The notes under the pieces were generated by a model. The model was not told the origin of the DNA. It searched no databases and saw nothing but the letters and a program-made list of their open reading frames with translations. Shown in pieces: positions 1 to 8,811 of a DNA stretch of 64,000 bases. The stretch comes from Dethiobacter sp. (GTDB lineage Bacteria > Bacillota > Dethiobacteria > DTU022 > UBA8154). Location: positions 62,001 through 126,000 of the forward strand of contig DYEO01000008.1 of assembly GCA_020725665.1 (NCBI GenBank), written 5' to 3'. The position numbers and the translations under genes are program-made. The number at the start of each line of letters is the position of its first letter. Within the stretch, counting starts at the first letter, position 1.

Positions 1-6
1 TTTTTT

Positions 7-426
7 ATGGCGGATCTGGTTCGTTTTGGTGTCTCCATCAATGAGGATCTGCTGAACAAATTCGATAACCTGGTTGTACAGAAAGGATACAGCAACCGCT
101 CTGAAGCGATTCGTGACCTTATCCGTAATCAGCTTGTGGAACTGGAATGGGAAGATGAAGAGCAGGAAGTGGCAGGGACAATCACCATTATCTACGACCA
201 TCACGTGCGCGGGTTAAGCAAATTGTTACTGGAGGTACAGCACGACTACCACGGGCTTATTTTATCCACCATGCATTTGCACCTGGACCATCACAACTGC
301 CTGGAGGTACTGGCCGTGAAGGGGTTGGTCAGGGAGATACGCCAGGCCGCACAGCAGCTTATCGGCATGCGCGGGGTCAAACACGGCCGCCTGACCATCA
401 CCTCCACCGGCCGAAATCTGGAATAA
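7..426 (+). CDS. nikR: Nickel-responsive regulator NikR
   Basis: Nickel-dependent repressor of nickel uptake genes. The 139-residue protein has a ribbon-helix-helix DNA-binding domain (residues 1-45, starting with VRFGVSINEDLL) and an ACT-like metal-binding domain. The high-affinity nickel ligands of the family can be placed at His79, His90, His92 and Cys98 (HLHLDHHNC), matching H76/H87/H89/C95 of E. coli NikR in spacing. Length is normal. It is one of only two plus-strand genes left of the origin, and any partner genes would lie before the window. The ribosome-binding site is outside the window, so the start is the first ATG visible. Identity is confident; the target genes are unknown. Confidence 0.93.
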   Translation: MADLVRFGVSINEDLLNKFDNLVVQKGYSNRSEAIRDLIRNQLVELEWEDEEQEVAGTITIIYDHHVRGLSKLLLEVQHDYHGLILSTMHLHLDHHNCLEVLAVKGLVREIRQAAQQLIGMRGVKHGRLTITSTGRNLE

Positions 427-427
427 A

Positions 428-532
428 AATCAGGAGTCAGGAGTCAGGAGTCAGGAATCAGAATGAGAAAACGGGCGAAAACATATGAAGTATACCGACT
501 AAGGATCTTGGATACGACAATATTTACGAAAC
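428..532 (+). repeat. Decayed S23-like repeat element, copy A
   Basis: It begins two bases after the nikR stop codon with tandem CAGGAGT units. It then reads ATGAGAAAACGGGCGAAAAC, the first codons (MRKRAKT-YE) of a four-helix-bundle S23-like protein. The frame then breaks and the sequence jumps to a GGATACG-ACAATATTTACG segment that is also found at the 3' end of copy C (about 27132-27160). It therefore looks like an internally deleted copy with both ends retained. The next 60 bases hold a degenerate GTAGGGGC palindrome relic. Confidence 0.6.
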
Positions 533-631
533 AATACTTCTCCGCCGTGTAGGGGCAAACGATCCTGTCCACCCGCCAGTTGAAAATTAGCAATAGGGTT
601 AAATGTACCAGGGGAGGGTCTCCGTGCCCGC

Positions 632-719
632 GTAGGGGCGGCTGCCCTCAGCCGCCCGCCGGTGGGGCATATTTTCGGGGCATGATCCTTATTATCCGGA
701 ACGACGGGGGCGTCGTTCC
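632..719. repeat. Two GTAGGG-type palindromic repeats
   Basis: There are two hairpins: GGGCGGCTG/CAGCCGCCC at 636-657, and GGAACGAC/GTCGTTCC at 698-719. The second continues as CCCTAC, whose minus-strand reading GTAG supplies the TAG stop codon of prmC. Related palindromes occur at about 4039, 16591, 27178, 27258, 36891, 61076 and 61123, mostly at gene 3' ends. They may also serve as weak terminators for prmC, but no U-run follows. Confidence 0.7.
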
Positions 720-1601
720 CTACGAATGCAGCAGGAGAACGCGCTCTATTCCGGCATAGTCGCGGAGCACAAGCGGCGCCGTAAAGCCGGCCCGGCGGGC
801 CATGGCCGTAACCTCTGCCGCCTGTCCCGCACCCAGTTCCAGAGCCAGCAGACCGGGTGAAAGGAGATACTCCCCCGCCCCGCGGAGAATCTCCCGGTAT
901 GCCTCCAGGCCATCCATCCCGCCGCAGAGGGCCCGGCGCGGTTCTTGCTGCACTTCCCGCGGCAGCCCCGGCAAGATGCCCTCCTCAATATAGGGGGGAT
1001 TGGAGACAATAACGTTAAAGCGTTTTTTCCCCCCTTTCCGTGCCGCCAGGGCTTTAAAAAATTGTCCCTGCAGGAAGGAGATACGGGTCTCCACTCCGTG
1101 TCGCCGGCTGTTGCGGCGGGCCAGCGCCAGGGCCTTCATGTCACAATCAACTGCAACAAGGAGGGCGCTGGGCAGGTTCAGGGCGAGGGAAACGGCGATA
1201 CAGCCGCTTCCCGTACCCAGGTCGAGCAAGTTAAGGCGCTCTTCTGTCCCGGCACTGCCGGCGTATTCCCGGGCCCACTGCAGCACCCCTTCCACCAGGT
1301 GTTCCGTCTCCGGACGGGGGATAAAGACTCCTGCCTCCACGTAAAAAGGCAGCCCCATAAATTCCTTTTCCCCGCGGATATAGGCCAGAGGTTCGCCGTC
1401 GCCGCGACGCCGGCAGAGTTCGCTAAAGCGCTCCAGCTGGTCAGGGGACAGCTCCGCATCGCTGTGGGCGTAAAGATAAGGCCGATTGACTCCCAAGAGG
1501 AAAGCCAGCAACAGTTCCGCTTCCACGCGCGGCCCTTCAATATCCCGGCGCTGTAAAAAAGAAGCGGCCTCCTGCAAGGCCTCCCTGATGTTCTTTCCCA
1601 T
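720..1601 (-). CDS. prmC: Release factor glutamine methyltransferase PrmC
   Basis: N5-methylates the glutamine of the GGQ motif of peptide-chain release factors, using S-adenosylmethionine. The N-terminal helical domain is followed by a Rossmann methyltransferase with the SAM motif LLDLGTGSGCIAVSLA and the substrate-binding NPPY (VIVSNPPYIEE). The start is placed at ATG 1601, with GAGGTG nine bases upstream. The in-frame GTG at 1613 overlaps that Shine-Dalgarno and would make it useless. It lies just downstream of prfA, encoding its substrate, the usual arrangement. The stop codon TAG lies inside a dispersed palindromic repeat, so the final residues may have been reshaped by that repeat. Confidence 0.95.
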   Translation of the reverse strand: MGKNIREALQEAASFLQRRDIEGPRVEAELLLAFLLGVNRPYLYAHSDAELSPDQLERFSELCRRRGDGEPLAYIRGEKEFMGLPFYVEAGVFIPRPETEHLVEGVLQWAREYAGSAGTEERLNLLDLGTGSGCIAVSLALNLPSALLVAVDCDMKALALARRNSRRHGVETRISFLQGQFFKALAARKGGKKRFNVIVSNPPYIEEGILPGLPREVQQEPRRALCGGMDGLEAYREILRGAGEYLLSPGLLALELGAGQAAEVTAMARRAGFTAPLVLRDYAGIERVLLLHS

Positions 1602-1630
1602 ATTTGTTAACACCTCATATCGACTAACCT

Positions 1631-2707
1631 CTAACTTCCAACATCCGCATTTTGCAGTTGGGCTGCTCGTTCGTGGGCGATGAGTGGTTCCACGATATCC
1701 TCAAGCTCTCCCCCCAGGATCTGCTCCAACTTGTACAGGGTGAGACCGATACGGTGGTCCGACACCCTGTTCTGCGGCACGTTGTAAGTTCGGATACGCT
1801 CACTGCGGTCCCCCGTACCTACCTGACTGCGCCGCTCCTCCGCCTGCTCCTGCTGCTGCTCGGCAATCATGTTGGCCAACAGACGGGCACGCAGGACACG
1901 CATCGCTTTATCGCGATTTTTCAGTTGGGATTTTTCATCCTGGCAGGATACGACCGTACCCGTCGGCAAATGGGTGATACGCACCGCCGACTGGGTTGTA
2001 TTCACACTCTGCCCCCCCGGTCCGGTGGAACAAAAGGTATCGATACGCAGATCCTGCGGGTTGATTTCCAGTTCCACCTCTTCCGCCTCCGCCAGGACAG
2101 CCACCGTTGCCGTGGAAGTATGGATACGTCCCCCCGACTCCGTGGAGGGAATGCGCTGCACACGGTGTACCCCCCGCTCATATTTCAAGCGGCTGTAAGC
2201 TCCCCGCCCTTTGATGGAAAAGATAACTTCCTTAAAACCACCGATATCCGTGGGGTGAGAATTGAGTATCTCCGTCGACCAGTTCAGGCGCTCGGCAAAA
2301 CGGAGGTACATACGCAATAAATCGGCAACGAAAAGAGCCGCCTCTTCCCCCCCGGCCCCGGCACGCAACTCCATGATTACATCCTTCTCATCGTTGGGGT
2401 CGCGGGGTAAAAGGAGAACTTTCAGCTCCTCTTCCAGCTTCTCCTTACGGGCGGTAAGAGAGGTGATCTCTTCCCGCAAAAAAAGAGCCATTTCCTCTTC
2501 GGGCTTTTCCCAAAGCATCTCCCGCGCCTCCTGCAGCTCTTGCTGCGTCTGCCGCAGCCGGCGATAGGTCTCCACCGTCTCCTGCAGGCCGGCGTGCTCA
2601 CGGGTCAGCTTTTGCCACTTCTGTTGGTCCCTGATGATCTCCGGATCCCCGAGCTTCATTTCCAGAGAAATAAAATGGTCTTCCAGTGCTTTTAATTTGT
2701 CCCACAT
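1631..2707 (-). CDS. prfA: Peptide chain release factor 1
   Basis: Recognises UAA and UAG stop codons and triggers peptide release. The 358-residue protein contains the catalytic GGQ ([12 protein letters not shown]), the RF1-type tripeptide region in [11 protein letters not shown] (PxT reading PST), and the downstream RF1/RF2 core. It overlaps the upstream DUF1385 gene by 16 bases, so the two are probably co-translated, and prmC follows after 29 bases. The 3' end, around 1617-1655, resembles the unit at 19549-19580 (acctctRacttccaac...ccgcatttt), so the last few codons may derive from a dispersed repeat. Confidence 0.96.
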   Translation of the reverse strand: MWDKLKALEDHFISLEMKLGDPEIIRDQQKWQKLTREHAGLQETVETYRRLRQTQQELQEAREMLWEKPEEEMALFLREEITSLTARKEKLEEELKVLLLPRDPNDEKDVIMELRAGAGGEEAALFVADLLRMYLRFAERLNWSTEILNSHPTDIGGFKEVIFSIKGRGAYSRLKYERGVHRVQRIPSTESGGRIHTSTATVAVLAEAEEVELEINPQDLRIDTFCSTGPGGQSVNTTQSAVRITHLPTGTVVSCQDEKSQLKNRDKAMRVLRARLLANMIAEQQQEQAEERRSQVGTGDRSERIRTYNVPQNRVSDHRIGLTLYKLEQILGGELEDIVEPLIAHERAAQLQNADVGS

Positions 2708-3597
2708 GTTACCTTAGCCTCCGTCTCCGCGGGAAGGACCGCCTTGAGAGCGGCAACAGCCACCTCAAGCTGGTCGTCCGCCGGCCGTTGTGTCGTTAAG
2801 AACTGCAGCCACAGTCCGGGACGGGAAATAAGCGCGGTCAACCAATTGTCCCGGGCCGCTGCCAGGCGAATAACCTCATAAGAAAGCCCCGCTACCAGGG
2901 GAAGCAACAAAAGGCGAAGCAGGATACGCTGCCAGAGAACGGGCCAGCCAAAAAAAGAAAACAGTATGATACTTGTAAGCATAACGATCAGAAGAAAATT
3001 GGTACCGCAACGACGGTGCAAAGTGCTAAAGGGACGGGCATTATCCACACTGAGGGGTTTTCCCGCCTCAAAGCAGGCAATTGCCTTATGTTCCGCCCCG
3101 TGGTATTGGAAAATGCGGCCCACCTCTTTCCAGCGGGAGATTAAAAAAACATAGCTTAAAAAAATAAACAGGCGCAACAGTCCTTCTCCCAGGTTTAACA
3201 GGATCGGTAGCTCCACCGACTGGCGCATAAATTTCATCAGGTACGTGGGTAACAGGATAAAAAGGGCAATCCCCGCGGCTAGAGAAACAATCATGGTAAG
3301 GGGCAGCTCCCAACCCTTAAGCTCCTCTTCCTCCTCCGCCAGGGCCTCGCTTGCAGAAAAAGAAATGGCATTAAAGCCCAGTACCAGCGCCTCCACAAAG
3401 GCAGCCAGGCCCCGCAGCAGGGGCAGTTTGAAAAGGGGAAAGCGTTCAGCAAAGGAGCGGAAACTCTGCTCGTGCACGGCAATGGACCCTTCCGGGTGCC
3501 GCACAGCGATGGCCACCTGGGAGCGATGGCGCATCATGACCCCTTCAATCACAGCCTGACCACCGATATGCAATTTTTCTTGCGGCAACGCATCCAC
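2692..3597 (-). CDS. DUF1385 family membrane protein (YqhQ-like)
   Basis: A conserved Firmicutes membrane protein of unknown biochemical role. Family hallmarks are the N-terminal [13 protein letters not shown] and the central [14 protein letters not shown], followed by CGTNFLL. About four to five hydrophobic segments lie between residues 95 and 250. A GTG start at 3597 is used; its Shine-Dalgarno is weak (GAAAGCAAG), and a TTG three codons later is an alternative. It stands between rpmE and prfA, a frequent order in Clostridia, and overlaps prfA by 16 bases. Family assignment is firm; function is not known. Confidence 0.88.
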   Translation of the reverse strand: MDALPQEKLHIGGQAVIEGVMMRHRSQVAIAVRHPEGSIAVHEQSFRSFAERFPLFKLPLLRGLAAFVEALVLGFNAISFSASEALAEEEEELKGWELPLTMIVSLAAGIALFILLPTYLMKFMRQSVELPILLNLGEGLLRLFIFLSYVFLISRWKEVGRIFQYHGAEHKAIACFEAGKPLSVDNARPFSTLHRRCGTNFLLIVMLTSIILFSFFGWPVLWQRILLRLLLLPLVAGLSYEVIRLAAARDNWLTALISRPGLWLQFLTTQRPADDQLEVAVAALKAVLPAETEAKVTCGTN

Positions 3598-3666
3598 CTT
3601 GCTTTCAAGGCGACTGCTGCAGCAGCCGCCCGTTTTACCAACCTAAAATGAAACAGGTTATATAAA

Positions 3667-3689
3667 AGCAGGGCCGGGAAAGCCCTGCT
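3667..3689 (-). terminator. Intrinsic terminator after rpmE
   Basis: A perfect stem AGCAGGGC/GCCCTGCT with a six-to-seven-base loop lies 19 bases beyond the rpmE stop codon. On the minus strand it is followed by TTTATATAACC, a modest U-rich tail. It separates rpmE from DUF1385-prfA-prmC. Confidence 0.65.
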
Positions 3690-3707
3690 CGCTCTGCCAT
3701 AACAACT

Positions 3708-3908
3708 TTACTGTATGCCGTACTTGCGCTTGAATCGCTCCACCCGTCCTCCCGTATCCACAAATTTCTGTTTTCCGGTAAAGAAAGGATGGCAGTTTGA
3801 ACAAATTTCCACTTTCAACTCTTTCCGGGTGGAGCCTACTTCATAGGTAGACCCGCAGGCACATGTTATTTTTGTCTTTGTATAAGGGGGATGAATTTCT
3901 TTCTTCAT
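3708..3908 (-). CDS. rpmE: 50S ribosomal protein L31
   Basis: Large-subunit ribosomal protein, 66 residues. It is the zinc-binding form: Cys16, Cys18, Cys36 and Cys39 can be placed in CACGS and CSNCHPF. The start is the ATG at 3908, preceded by GAGGTG at good spacing; a longer open frame upstream is ignored for that reason. A hairpin-forming leader precedes it and an intrinsic terminator follows, so it is probably a single-gene transcript that may also be read from rho. Confidence 0.96.
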   Translation of the reverse strand: MKKEIHPPYTKTKITCACGSTYEVGSTRKELKVEICSNCHPFFTGKQKFVDTGGRVERFKRKYGIQ

Positions 3909-3980
3909 TGTATTCACCTCGCTTCCCCAGTGCCGGTACATTTGCACGTACTAAACCAACCAAAGTGCGGCACAAAAGAT
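3909..3980 (-). promoter_or_regulatory. Possible L31 autoregulatory leader
   Basis: On the minus strand, GTGCCG (3968-3973) can pair with CGGCAC (3930-3935). An inner GTAC-GTGCAAAT-GTAC hairpin sits just upstream of the rpmE Shine-Dalgarno. The position and nested shape are what one expects of a ribosomal-protein leader of the kind known for L31 in Firmicutes. The match to any described consensus has not been tested. Confidence 0.35.
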
Positions 3981-3990
3981 ATAATAACAT

Positions 3991-4025
3991 AAAAAAGAGG
4001 CTCTTGTAAATACCTGGCGAGCCTC
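3991..4025 (-). terminator. Intrinsic terminator after the M23 peptidase gene
   Basis: GAGGCTC (4019-4025, read on minus) and GAGCCTC (3997-4003) form a seven-pair stem around a 15-base loop. Six Ts follow on the minus strand (3991-3996). It ends the transcript coming from the peptidase gene at 4102-5127, upstream of rpmE. Confidence 0.75.
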
Positions 4026-4038
4026 GGGAATTTAGAGC

Positions 4039-4063
4039 GGGCGGACAGGGTCGTCCGCCCCTA
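4039..4063. repeat. GTAGGGGCGGAC palindrome
   Basis: GGGCGGAC/GTCCGCCC inverted repeat ending in CCTAC, one of the dispersed palindromes that sit at gene 3' ends in this window. A near-tandem ATCATCTATC(A/C)AACT unit follows before the peptidase stop codon. Confidence 0.65.
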
Positions 4064-4101
4064 CATCATCATCTATCAAACTATCATCTATCCAACTGAT
4101 A

Positions 4102-5127
4102 TCAAGGCAGATAAAGGAGGGGGTCCAGCTTTTTGTCGTATTGCATAATCTCCAGGTGTAGATGGGGACCGGTGGCATTGCCGGAGGAGCCGACCCGCGT
4201 GATCGGCTGTCCGGCCAGAACCCGCTCTCCCTCCGTGACCAGCAGGCGGGAATTATGGGCATAAAGGGAACTCCAGCCGTTTCCGTGGTCAATAACAAGC
4301 ATAAGCCCGTAGCCCCGCTGTATACCCGTGTATTGGACCGCTCCAGCGGCTATGGCCCGCACCTCGCTGCCATAGGGTGCGGCAATATCCAATCCGTAGT
4401 GGAACTGTCCGTCCCGCAGGCCGAAAAAGGAGGTAATGGTTCCCATTAATGGCCAGTGAAAAGGAGGAAACTGCCCCCCGCTGCCGCCCCGGGAAGCCAG
4501 GGCTAAAACAGACGTATCTTTGGCGCCTTCGACAGTAGTATCGGCCCGGAGTGTTGTTACGCCCGGAATCACCAGTTTGTCCCCGGCTGTCAGGGAACCG
4601 CTTCCTTCCAGCATGTTATAGCCGGCAATGAACTGCCGCTCCACATTATAACGGTTCGCCACCGCTGTAAGGGTATCCCCTTCCTGCACGTGGTGCAGCG
4701 TTCCTTCCACCGTCAGTATATGGAGAGTATTACCCGCCCTGATAAGGTTGGGGTTGGCAAGGTTGTTCCAGTAAGCCAGAGCCTCCATTTGCACTCCGTA
4801 AAGAAGGGCAATTTGGCTCAGTGTTTCTCCCTTTTTTATCGTGTGCAACAGCACTGACTCTTCCAGCCTGCGCGTCTGCTCTTTCCTTTCTTCTTCCACC
4901 CTGAAATATTCCGCCGTTTGCTGACGATAATCTTCCAGTTGCCTCAGATAGGATGGACTTAAGCTCCCCTCCCGGGGTGAAGCTTCAACCTGCGCCGGTT
5001 TAAAAAGCAACGCGGCGACGGTTAATAGCATCAGTATCACAGCAACACGATAAAAACCTCTTGTGCTGCCGCGGGGTGTTAAGGCAAACGTTTGCCTTGC
5101 CGCCGTCCTGTTCCTTGCATTGTTCAA
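4102..5127 (-). CDS. LysM-M23 peptidoglycan endopeptidase
   Basis: Secreted or membrane-anchored cell-wall hydrolase. Residues 25-43 form one hydrophobic segment. Two LysM domains follow (about 95-138 and 144-188), then an M23 (LytM) zinc peptidase domain from about 225. The zinc-site motifs HYGLD (His243, Asp247) and GPHLH (His322, His324) are intact, so it should be active. The open frame starts with TTG at 5127, preceded at some distance by AGGGAG. It lies between rho and rpmE as an independent unit with its own terminator. The exact cross-link cut is unknown. Confidence 0.88.
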   Translation of the reverse strand: MNNARNRTAARQTFALTPRGSTRGFYRVAVILMLLTVAALLFKPAQVEASPREGSLSPSYLRQLEDYRQQTAEYFRVEEERKEQTRRLEESVLLHTIKKGETLSQIALLYGVQMEALAYWNNLANPNLIRAGNTLHILTVEGTLHHVQEGDTLTAVANRYNVERQFIAGYNMLEGSGSLTAGDKLVIPGVTTLRADTTVEGAKDTSVLALASRGGSGGQFPPFHWPLMGTITSFFGLRDGQFHYGLDIAAPYGSEVRAIAAGAVQYTGIQRGYGLMLVIDHGNGWSSLYAHNSRLLVTEGERVLAGQPITRVGSSGNATGPHLHLEIMQYDKKLDPLLYLP

Positions 5128-5262
5128 TTTTTTTCTGCACTCCCTGTAATAAGCTACTCCATAGTTTTGACCCTAAATTAAATTAATATTCAGGAAGAAT
5201 GGGAGGGCAGGAAAAAAAAGGGAGAAAAACAGCCCTATAGAAACGTCAGAGGTAGTCACGCA

Positions 5263-6516
5263 TCACATCATGCTGTGTAAATTGGCCAGGAAAGAGGCGT
5301 TGTCCTTTGTTGTTTTCAGGCGCTCGATCAGAGCTTCCAGAAATTCAGCCGGGTTGGAGTTGGAAATATTCATGGTACGGCGCAGAGCCCACATCAGCTC
5401 CAGGGTGTTGTTGTCCAGCAGCAGCTCTTCACGCCGCGTGCCGGAGCGGGGAATATCGATGGCCGGGAAATAGCGGCGCTCAGCTATTTTACGGTCCAGG
5501 TGCAGTTCCAGGTTGCCCGTACCTTTGAACTCCTCGTAGATAACATCATCCATGCGGCTCCCCGTATCCACGAGAGAGGTGGCCAGGATAGTGAGGCTGC
5601 CCCCTTCTTCAATTTTACGCGCCGCACCAAAGAAACGCTTGGGCTTGTAAAAGGCCGCAGGGTCAATACCGCCGGAAAGCGTGCGACCGCTGGGAGGGAT
5701 GACCAGGTTGTAGGCCCGGGTCAGGCGGGTGATACTGTCCAGAAGAATAACAACATCGATTTTTTGTTCGACCAGTCGCTGTGCCCGCTCCAACACCAGC
5801 TCGGCCAGGCGGATATGGTTCTCCGGTTTTTCATCGAAGGTTGAACTTAAAACATCCCCCCGCACGGAGCGGCGCATATCTGTGACTTCCTCAGGCCGCT
5901 CATCGATAAGCAGGACAATCAGTTCCAAATTGGGGTAATTTTCCGTCATGCTGTTGGCGATTTTTTTAAGCAACAGGGTCTTCCCTGCCTTGGGAGGTGA
6001 GACAATGAGACCACGCTGCCCCTTACCCACGGGAATGAGCAGATCGATAATGCGGGTAGCCATCTCACCGGGATTTGTCTCAAGCTTCAATTGTTCATCG
6101 GGGTGGATGGGGGTAAGTTCGGAAAAGGTGGGCCGGCCCGCTGCCTTCTCCGGATCCTGATTATTGACCGCCACCACCTGCAGGAGGGCATAATAACGTT
6201 CATTTTCTTTGGGAGGCCTGACCTTGCCGGAAACGAGATCACCGGTACGCAGGCCAAAGCGGCGGATCTGGGATGCGGAGATATAAATATCATCGTCGTG
6301 GGGCAGGTAATTGACCCTGCGCAGGAAACCGAAACCATCGGGCATGATCTCCAGTACTCCCTGCGCATAGATCAACCCCTCCCCTTCCGCCTCATGTCGC
6401 AGCAGCGTAAAAATAATTTCCCTCTTTTTCATGTCGCTGGTGCCCTTGATATCGGATTCTTTCGCCAGGCGTTGCAGTTCTTCCAAGCTCATGGATTCAA
6501 GTTCGCTTAGTTGCAT
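5263..6516 (-). CDS. rho: Transcription termination factor Rho
   Basis: Hexameric RNA-dependent ATPase that terminates transcription. The 417-residue protein has the N-terminal Rho-N helical domain, the RNA-binding cold-shock-like domain ([14 protein letters not shown]), and an ATPase domain with Walker A PPKAGKT and Walker [11 protein letters not shown]. Length is close to E. coli Rho, with no inserted domain. The ATG at 6516 is used. It sits between the exchanger pseudogene and the M23 peptidase gene, consistent with the fba-fsa-glpX-rho-rpmE-prfA order of Clostridia. Confidence 0.97.
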   Translation of the reverse strand: MQLSELESMSLEELQRLAKESDIKGTSDMKKREIIFTLLRHEAEGEGLIYAQGVLEIMPDGFGFLRRVNYLPHDDDIYISASQIRRFGLRTGDLVSGKVRPPKENERYYALLQVVAVNNQDPEKAAGRPTFSELTPIHPDEQLKLETNPGEMATRIIDLLIPVGKGQRGLIVSPPKAGKTLLLKKIANSMTENYPNLELIVLLIDERPEEVTDMRRSVRGDVLSSTFDEKPENHIRLAELVLERAQRLVEQKIDVVILLDSITRLTRAYNLVIPPSGRTLSGGIDPAAFYKPKRFFGAARKIEEGGSLTILATSLVDTGSRMDDVIYEEFKGTGNLELHLDRKIAERRYFPAIDIPRSGTRREELLLDNNTLELMWALRRTMNISNSNPAEFLEALIERLKTTKDNASFLANLHSMM

Positions 6517-6540
6517 GAGGTTCTTTCTCTTCCTTTACTG

Positions 6541-7009
6541 TTAATTTAAATAAAAAAGAAACACGAAGGTTAAAAGATATCCAACAATTATTATTATGGA
6601 GGTAATACCCAGGCGAAAATAATGGCGCCGCAGTGGAAAAATAAAGCCCGGCGCCGCCACAGCCGTCAGAATTACACCCATCAACGCCGCGACCAGTGTG
6701 TCGGGGGAGAGGCTGCTTAAAGCGCAGCAGTGCACCTGTCAGTTCGTTTTGCCGGGCTACGGGAACAGGTTCATGATTTTTGAAAAGAATGCTGCCATAG
6801 ATATTTCCCCCTGCCAGGTCGGGAGCGCCGATAATCACCGCCCGGCGTGAGGATACCAGTTCAGGGAGGGTTGTGGCCAGGGGAAGCAGGAGAGCGCCGG
6901 CCCAGGTGGTACTCATATTTAAGGAGGCAGAAATCTTCTCCGCATTCCGTGTAAGCTGCATCCCGGCAAAAAAAATAAGGATCGCAGAGCCAAAAAGTAG
7001 CAGCCACAT
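6541..7009 (-). pseudogene. Frameshifted sodium/calcium exchanger remnant
   Basis: The first part (from 7009) reads as one repeat of a Na+/Ca2+ exchanger: a hydrophobic helix, then LATTLPELVSS and APDLAGGNIYGS. The frame then breaks near 6785. The continuation lies in another frame ending at 6541 (SPDTLVAALMGVILTAVAA...LTFVFLFYL), which resembles the distal helices of the same domain. Intact members have two such repeats (about 320 residues), so this is shortened as well as shifted. A perfect stem TGCTTATG/CATAAGCA lies upstream at 7025-7047. A working protein is unlikely. Confidence 0.7.
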
Positions 7010-7069
7010 AATCTTATTATACCCTGCTTATGTGCAGCTCATAAGCAGCGCACCAACATACACCTCTTT

Positions 7070-8053
7070 TCACCTGCTCGTGGGGCATTCCCGGGCCACG
7101 TAATGGGGTTTGATGTCGAGGCGGTGGGTCGCTTTAATAAATCTCACCGTTCCGGTTGTACTGCGCATCACTACTGAATGGGTGGTGGCGCAGTTACCTG
7201 TATACCTGACTCCCTGCAGAAAATCCCCGTCCGTTATACCGGTGGCAGAAAAGATTACGTCCTTGTCCCGAATCAGATCTTCCATGGTCAATAGCTGTTC
7301 CGGATCTGCCAGGCCCATCTGCCGGATCCTGGCCCAATCTTCTTCATCTTCGGGAACCAGCCGGCCTTGCATCTCCCCGCCCAGGCACTTCAGGGCTGCC
7401 GCCGCCAATACACCCTCCGGTGCTCCACCAATACCAAATAGAATATCCACCCCCGTATCTTCAATTGCCGTAGCCATCGCTGCGGAGACATCACCGTCGC
7501 TAATCAGCTTCACGCGGGCCCCGAGACGGCGCAACTCCTGGATAATGTTGGCGTGACGCGGGCGGTCCAGAATAATCGCCACCATATCCTCCACTTTTTT
7601 GTTCAGGACTGCGGCCACGTTGCACAGGTTTTCCTCGACGGAAGCATCGAGATTTATGTGCCCGGCGGCGCGGGGACCAACGGCGATCTTGTCCATGTAG
7701 ATATCTGGGGCATGCAGCAGTCCGTTGCGCGGCGCCACAGCCAGCACGGAAAGGGCGTTGGGAAGACCCTTGGCCACCAGGTTTGTTCCTTCCAGGGGAT
7801 CAACGGCCACGTCCACCTGGGGTGGTGTCCCGAAACCCACCTTCTCTCCGATATAAAGCATGGGAGCCTCATCCATCTCACCTTCACCGATAACAACAAC
7901 ACCGTCGATATATACAGTGTCAAAAGCGTGGCGCATCGCCACCACAGCAGCATTATCGGCAGCCATCTTGTCTCCCCGGCCCATCAACCTCCCCGTGGCC
8001 AGGGCGGCAGCCTCCGTAACCCGCACGAACTCCAGGGCAAGCTCCCTTTCCAT
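7070..8053 (-). CDS. glpX: Class II fructose-1,6-bisphosphatase
   Basis: Hydrolyses fructose 1,6-bisphosphate to fructose 6-phosphate in gluconeogenesis. The 327-residue GlpX-type protein shows [12 protein letters not shown], the metal/phosphate motif DPLEGTN and the GIGGAPEGV loop. AGAGGAG precedes the ATG at 8053. It is the third gene of fba-fsa-glpX, an operon-like run that supplies gluconeogenic and non-oxidative pentose steps in an organism that probably lives on small carbon compounds. Confidence 0.95.
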   Translation of the reverse strand: MERELALEFVRVTEAAALATGRLMGRGDKMAADNAAVVAMRHAFDTVYIDGVVVIGEGEMDEAPMLYIGEKVGFGTPPQVDVAVDPLEGTNLVAKGLPNALSVLAVAPRNGLLHAPDIYMDKIAVGPRAAGHINLDASVEENLCNVAAVLNKKVEDMVAIILDRPRHANIIQELRRLGARVKLISDGDVSAAMATAIEDTGVDILFGIGGAPEGVLAAAALKCLGGEMQGRLVPEDEEDWARIRQMGLADPEQLLTMEDLIRDKDVIFSATGITDGDFLQGVRYTGNCATTHSVVMRSTTGTVRFIKATHRLDIKPHYVARECPTSR

Positions 8054-8118
8054 AATTGAACTCCTCTCCCTGTTGGAATATACCCCTGTCTGCGGGCCGG
8101 CCGGCGCAGACCGGGGAT

Positions 8119-8787
8119 TTAAAGCCGTTCTTCACCGTGACTGCGGGCCCAGTCGGCCAGGAAAAGCTCGATCCCCCGGCTAGTCAGGGGATGGGCGGCC
8201 ATTTGCTTAAGCACGGAAAAAGGAACGGTGGCAATGTGGGCGCCGGCAGCAGCAATGCGCTGTACATGTTGAGGATGGCGAATGCTGGCAGCAATTATGG
8301 GTGTATCTATCTGCTGGCGGCGGAAGACTGTAGTTATTTCCTCCACCAGCGCCGCCCCATCCCAACCGATGTCGTCCAGGCGGCCGACAAAGGGACTGAT
8401 ATAGGCTGCCCCCGCCCGGGCGGCAAGGATCGCCTGGTTCACGGAGAAAACCAGGGTAACGTTACAGGGCACTTTATGTTCCCGGCAACGGAGACAGTGC
8501 ACGGCCTTGAGTCCCTCCACGCCCATGGGGATCTTTACGACCACATTGGGAGCAAGAGCCGCCAGCCGTTCAGCCTCCCCAACCATCGCCTCCGCCGTTG
8601 TGGCAAGGACCTCCAGGCTCACCGGGTCGCCTGCCATGATTGAGCAGATTTTTCGTACAAGGGGTTCGAAAGATCCTTCTTCGCGGGAGAGGAGGGTGGG
8701 ATTGGTCGTTACTCCGGATATAACCCCCCAGGTAAGGGATTCCTTAATTTCATCCACGTTGGCGCTATCAAGAAATAACTGCAACAT
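8119..8787 (-). CDS. fsa: Transaldolase-like fructose-6-phosphate aldolase
   Basis: Small TIM-barrel aldolase of the TalC/FSA family, 222 residues. It either cleaves fructose 6-phosphate or acts as transaldolase; the family cannot be split by eye. The Schiff-base lysine lies in VVVKIPMG, with N-terminal [21 protein letters not shown] and CNVTLVFS also conserved. The start is ATG 8787, preceded by AAGGGAG; the ORF can be opened six codons earlier without a ribosome-binding site. It lies 24 bases after fba and 65 before glpX. Confidence 0.9.
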   Translation of the reverse strand: MLQLFLDSANVDEIKESLTWGVISGVTTNPTLLSREEGSFEPLVRKICSIMAGDPVSLEVLATTAEAMVGEAERLAALAPNVVVKIPMGVEGLKAVHCLRCREHKVPCNVTLVFSVNQAILAARAGAAYISPFVGRLDDIGWDGAALVEEITTVFRRQQIDTPIIAASIRHPQHVQRIAAAGAHIATVPFSVLKQMAAHPLTSRGIELFLADWARSHGEERL

Positions 8788-8811
8788 TATTCTCCCTTCA
8801 TGCATTTTGCC

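Noticed and set aside
945..1556. 203-codon plus-strand open frame opposite prmC
   Set aside because: Shadow of the well-supported prmC gene; no family features and no ribosome-binding site.
3041..3049. Exact DnaA box TTATCCACA
   Set aside because: It lies alone inside the DUF1385 coding sequence, far from the origin and without neighbouring boxes; most likely chance.
6497..7009. Programmed frameshift in the Na+/Ca2+ exchanger
   Set aside because: No slippery site or stimulator seen, and the protein would still lack half the normal domain; simple decay fits better.
7025..7047. TGCTTATG/CATAAGCA hairpin as terminator of the exchanger or glpX region
   Set aside because: The stem is perfect but no U-run follows on either strand, and it lies upstream of the pseudogene start; function unclear.
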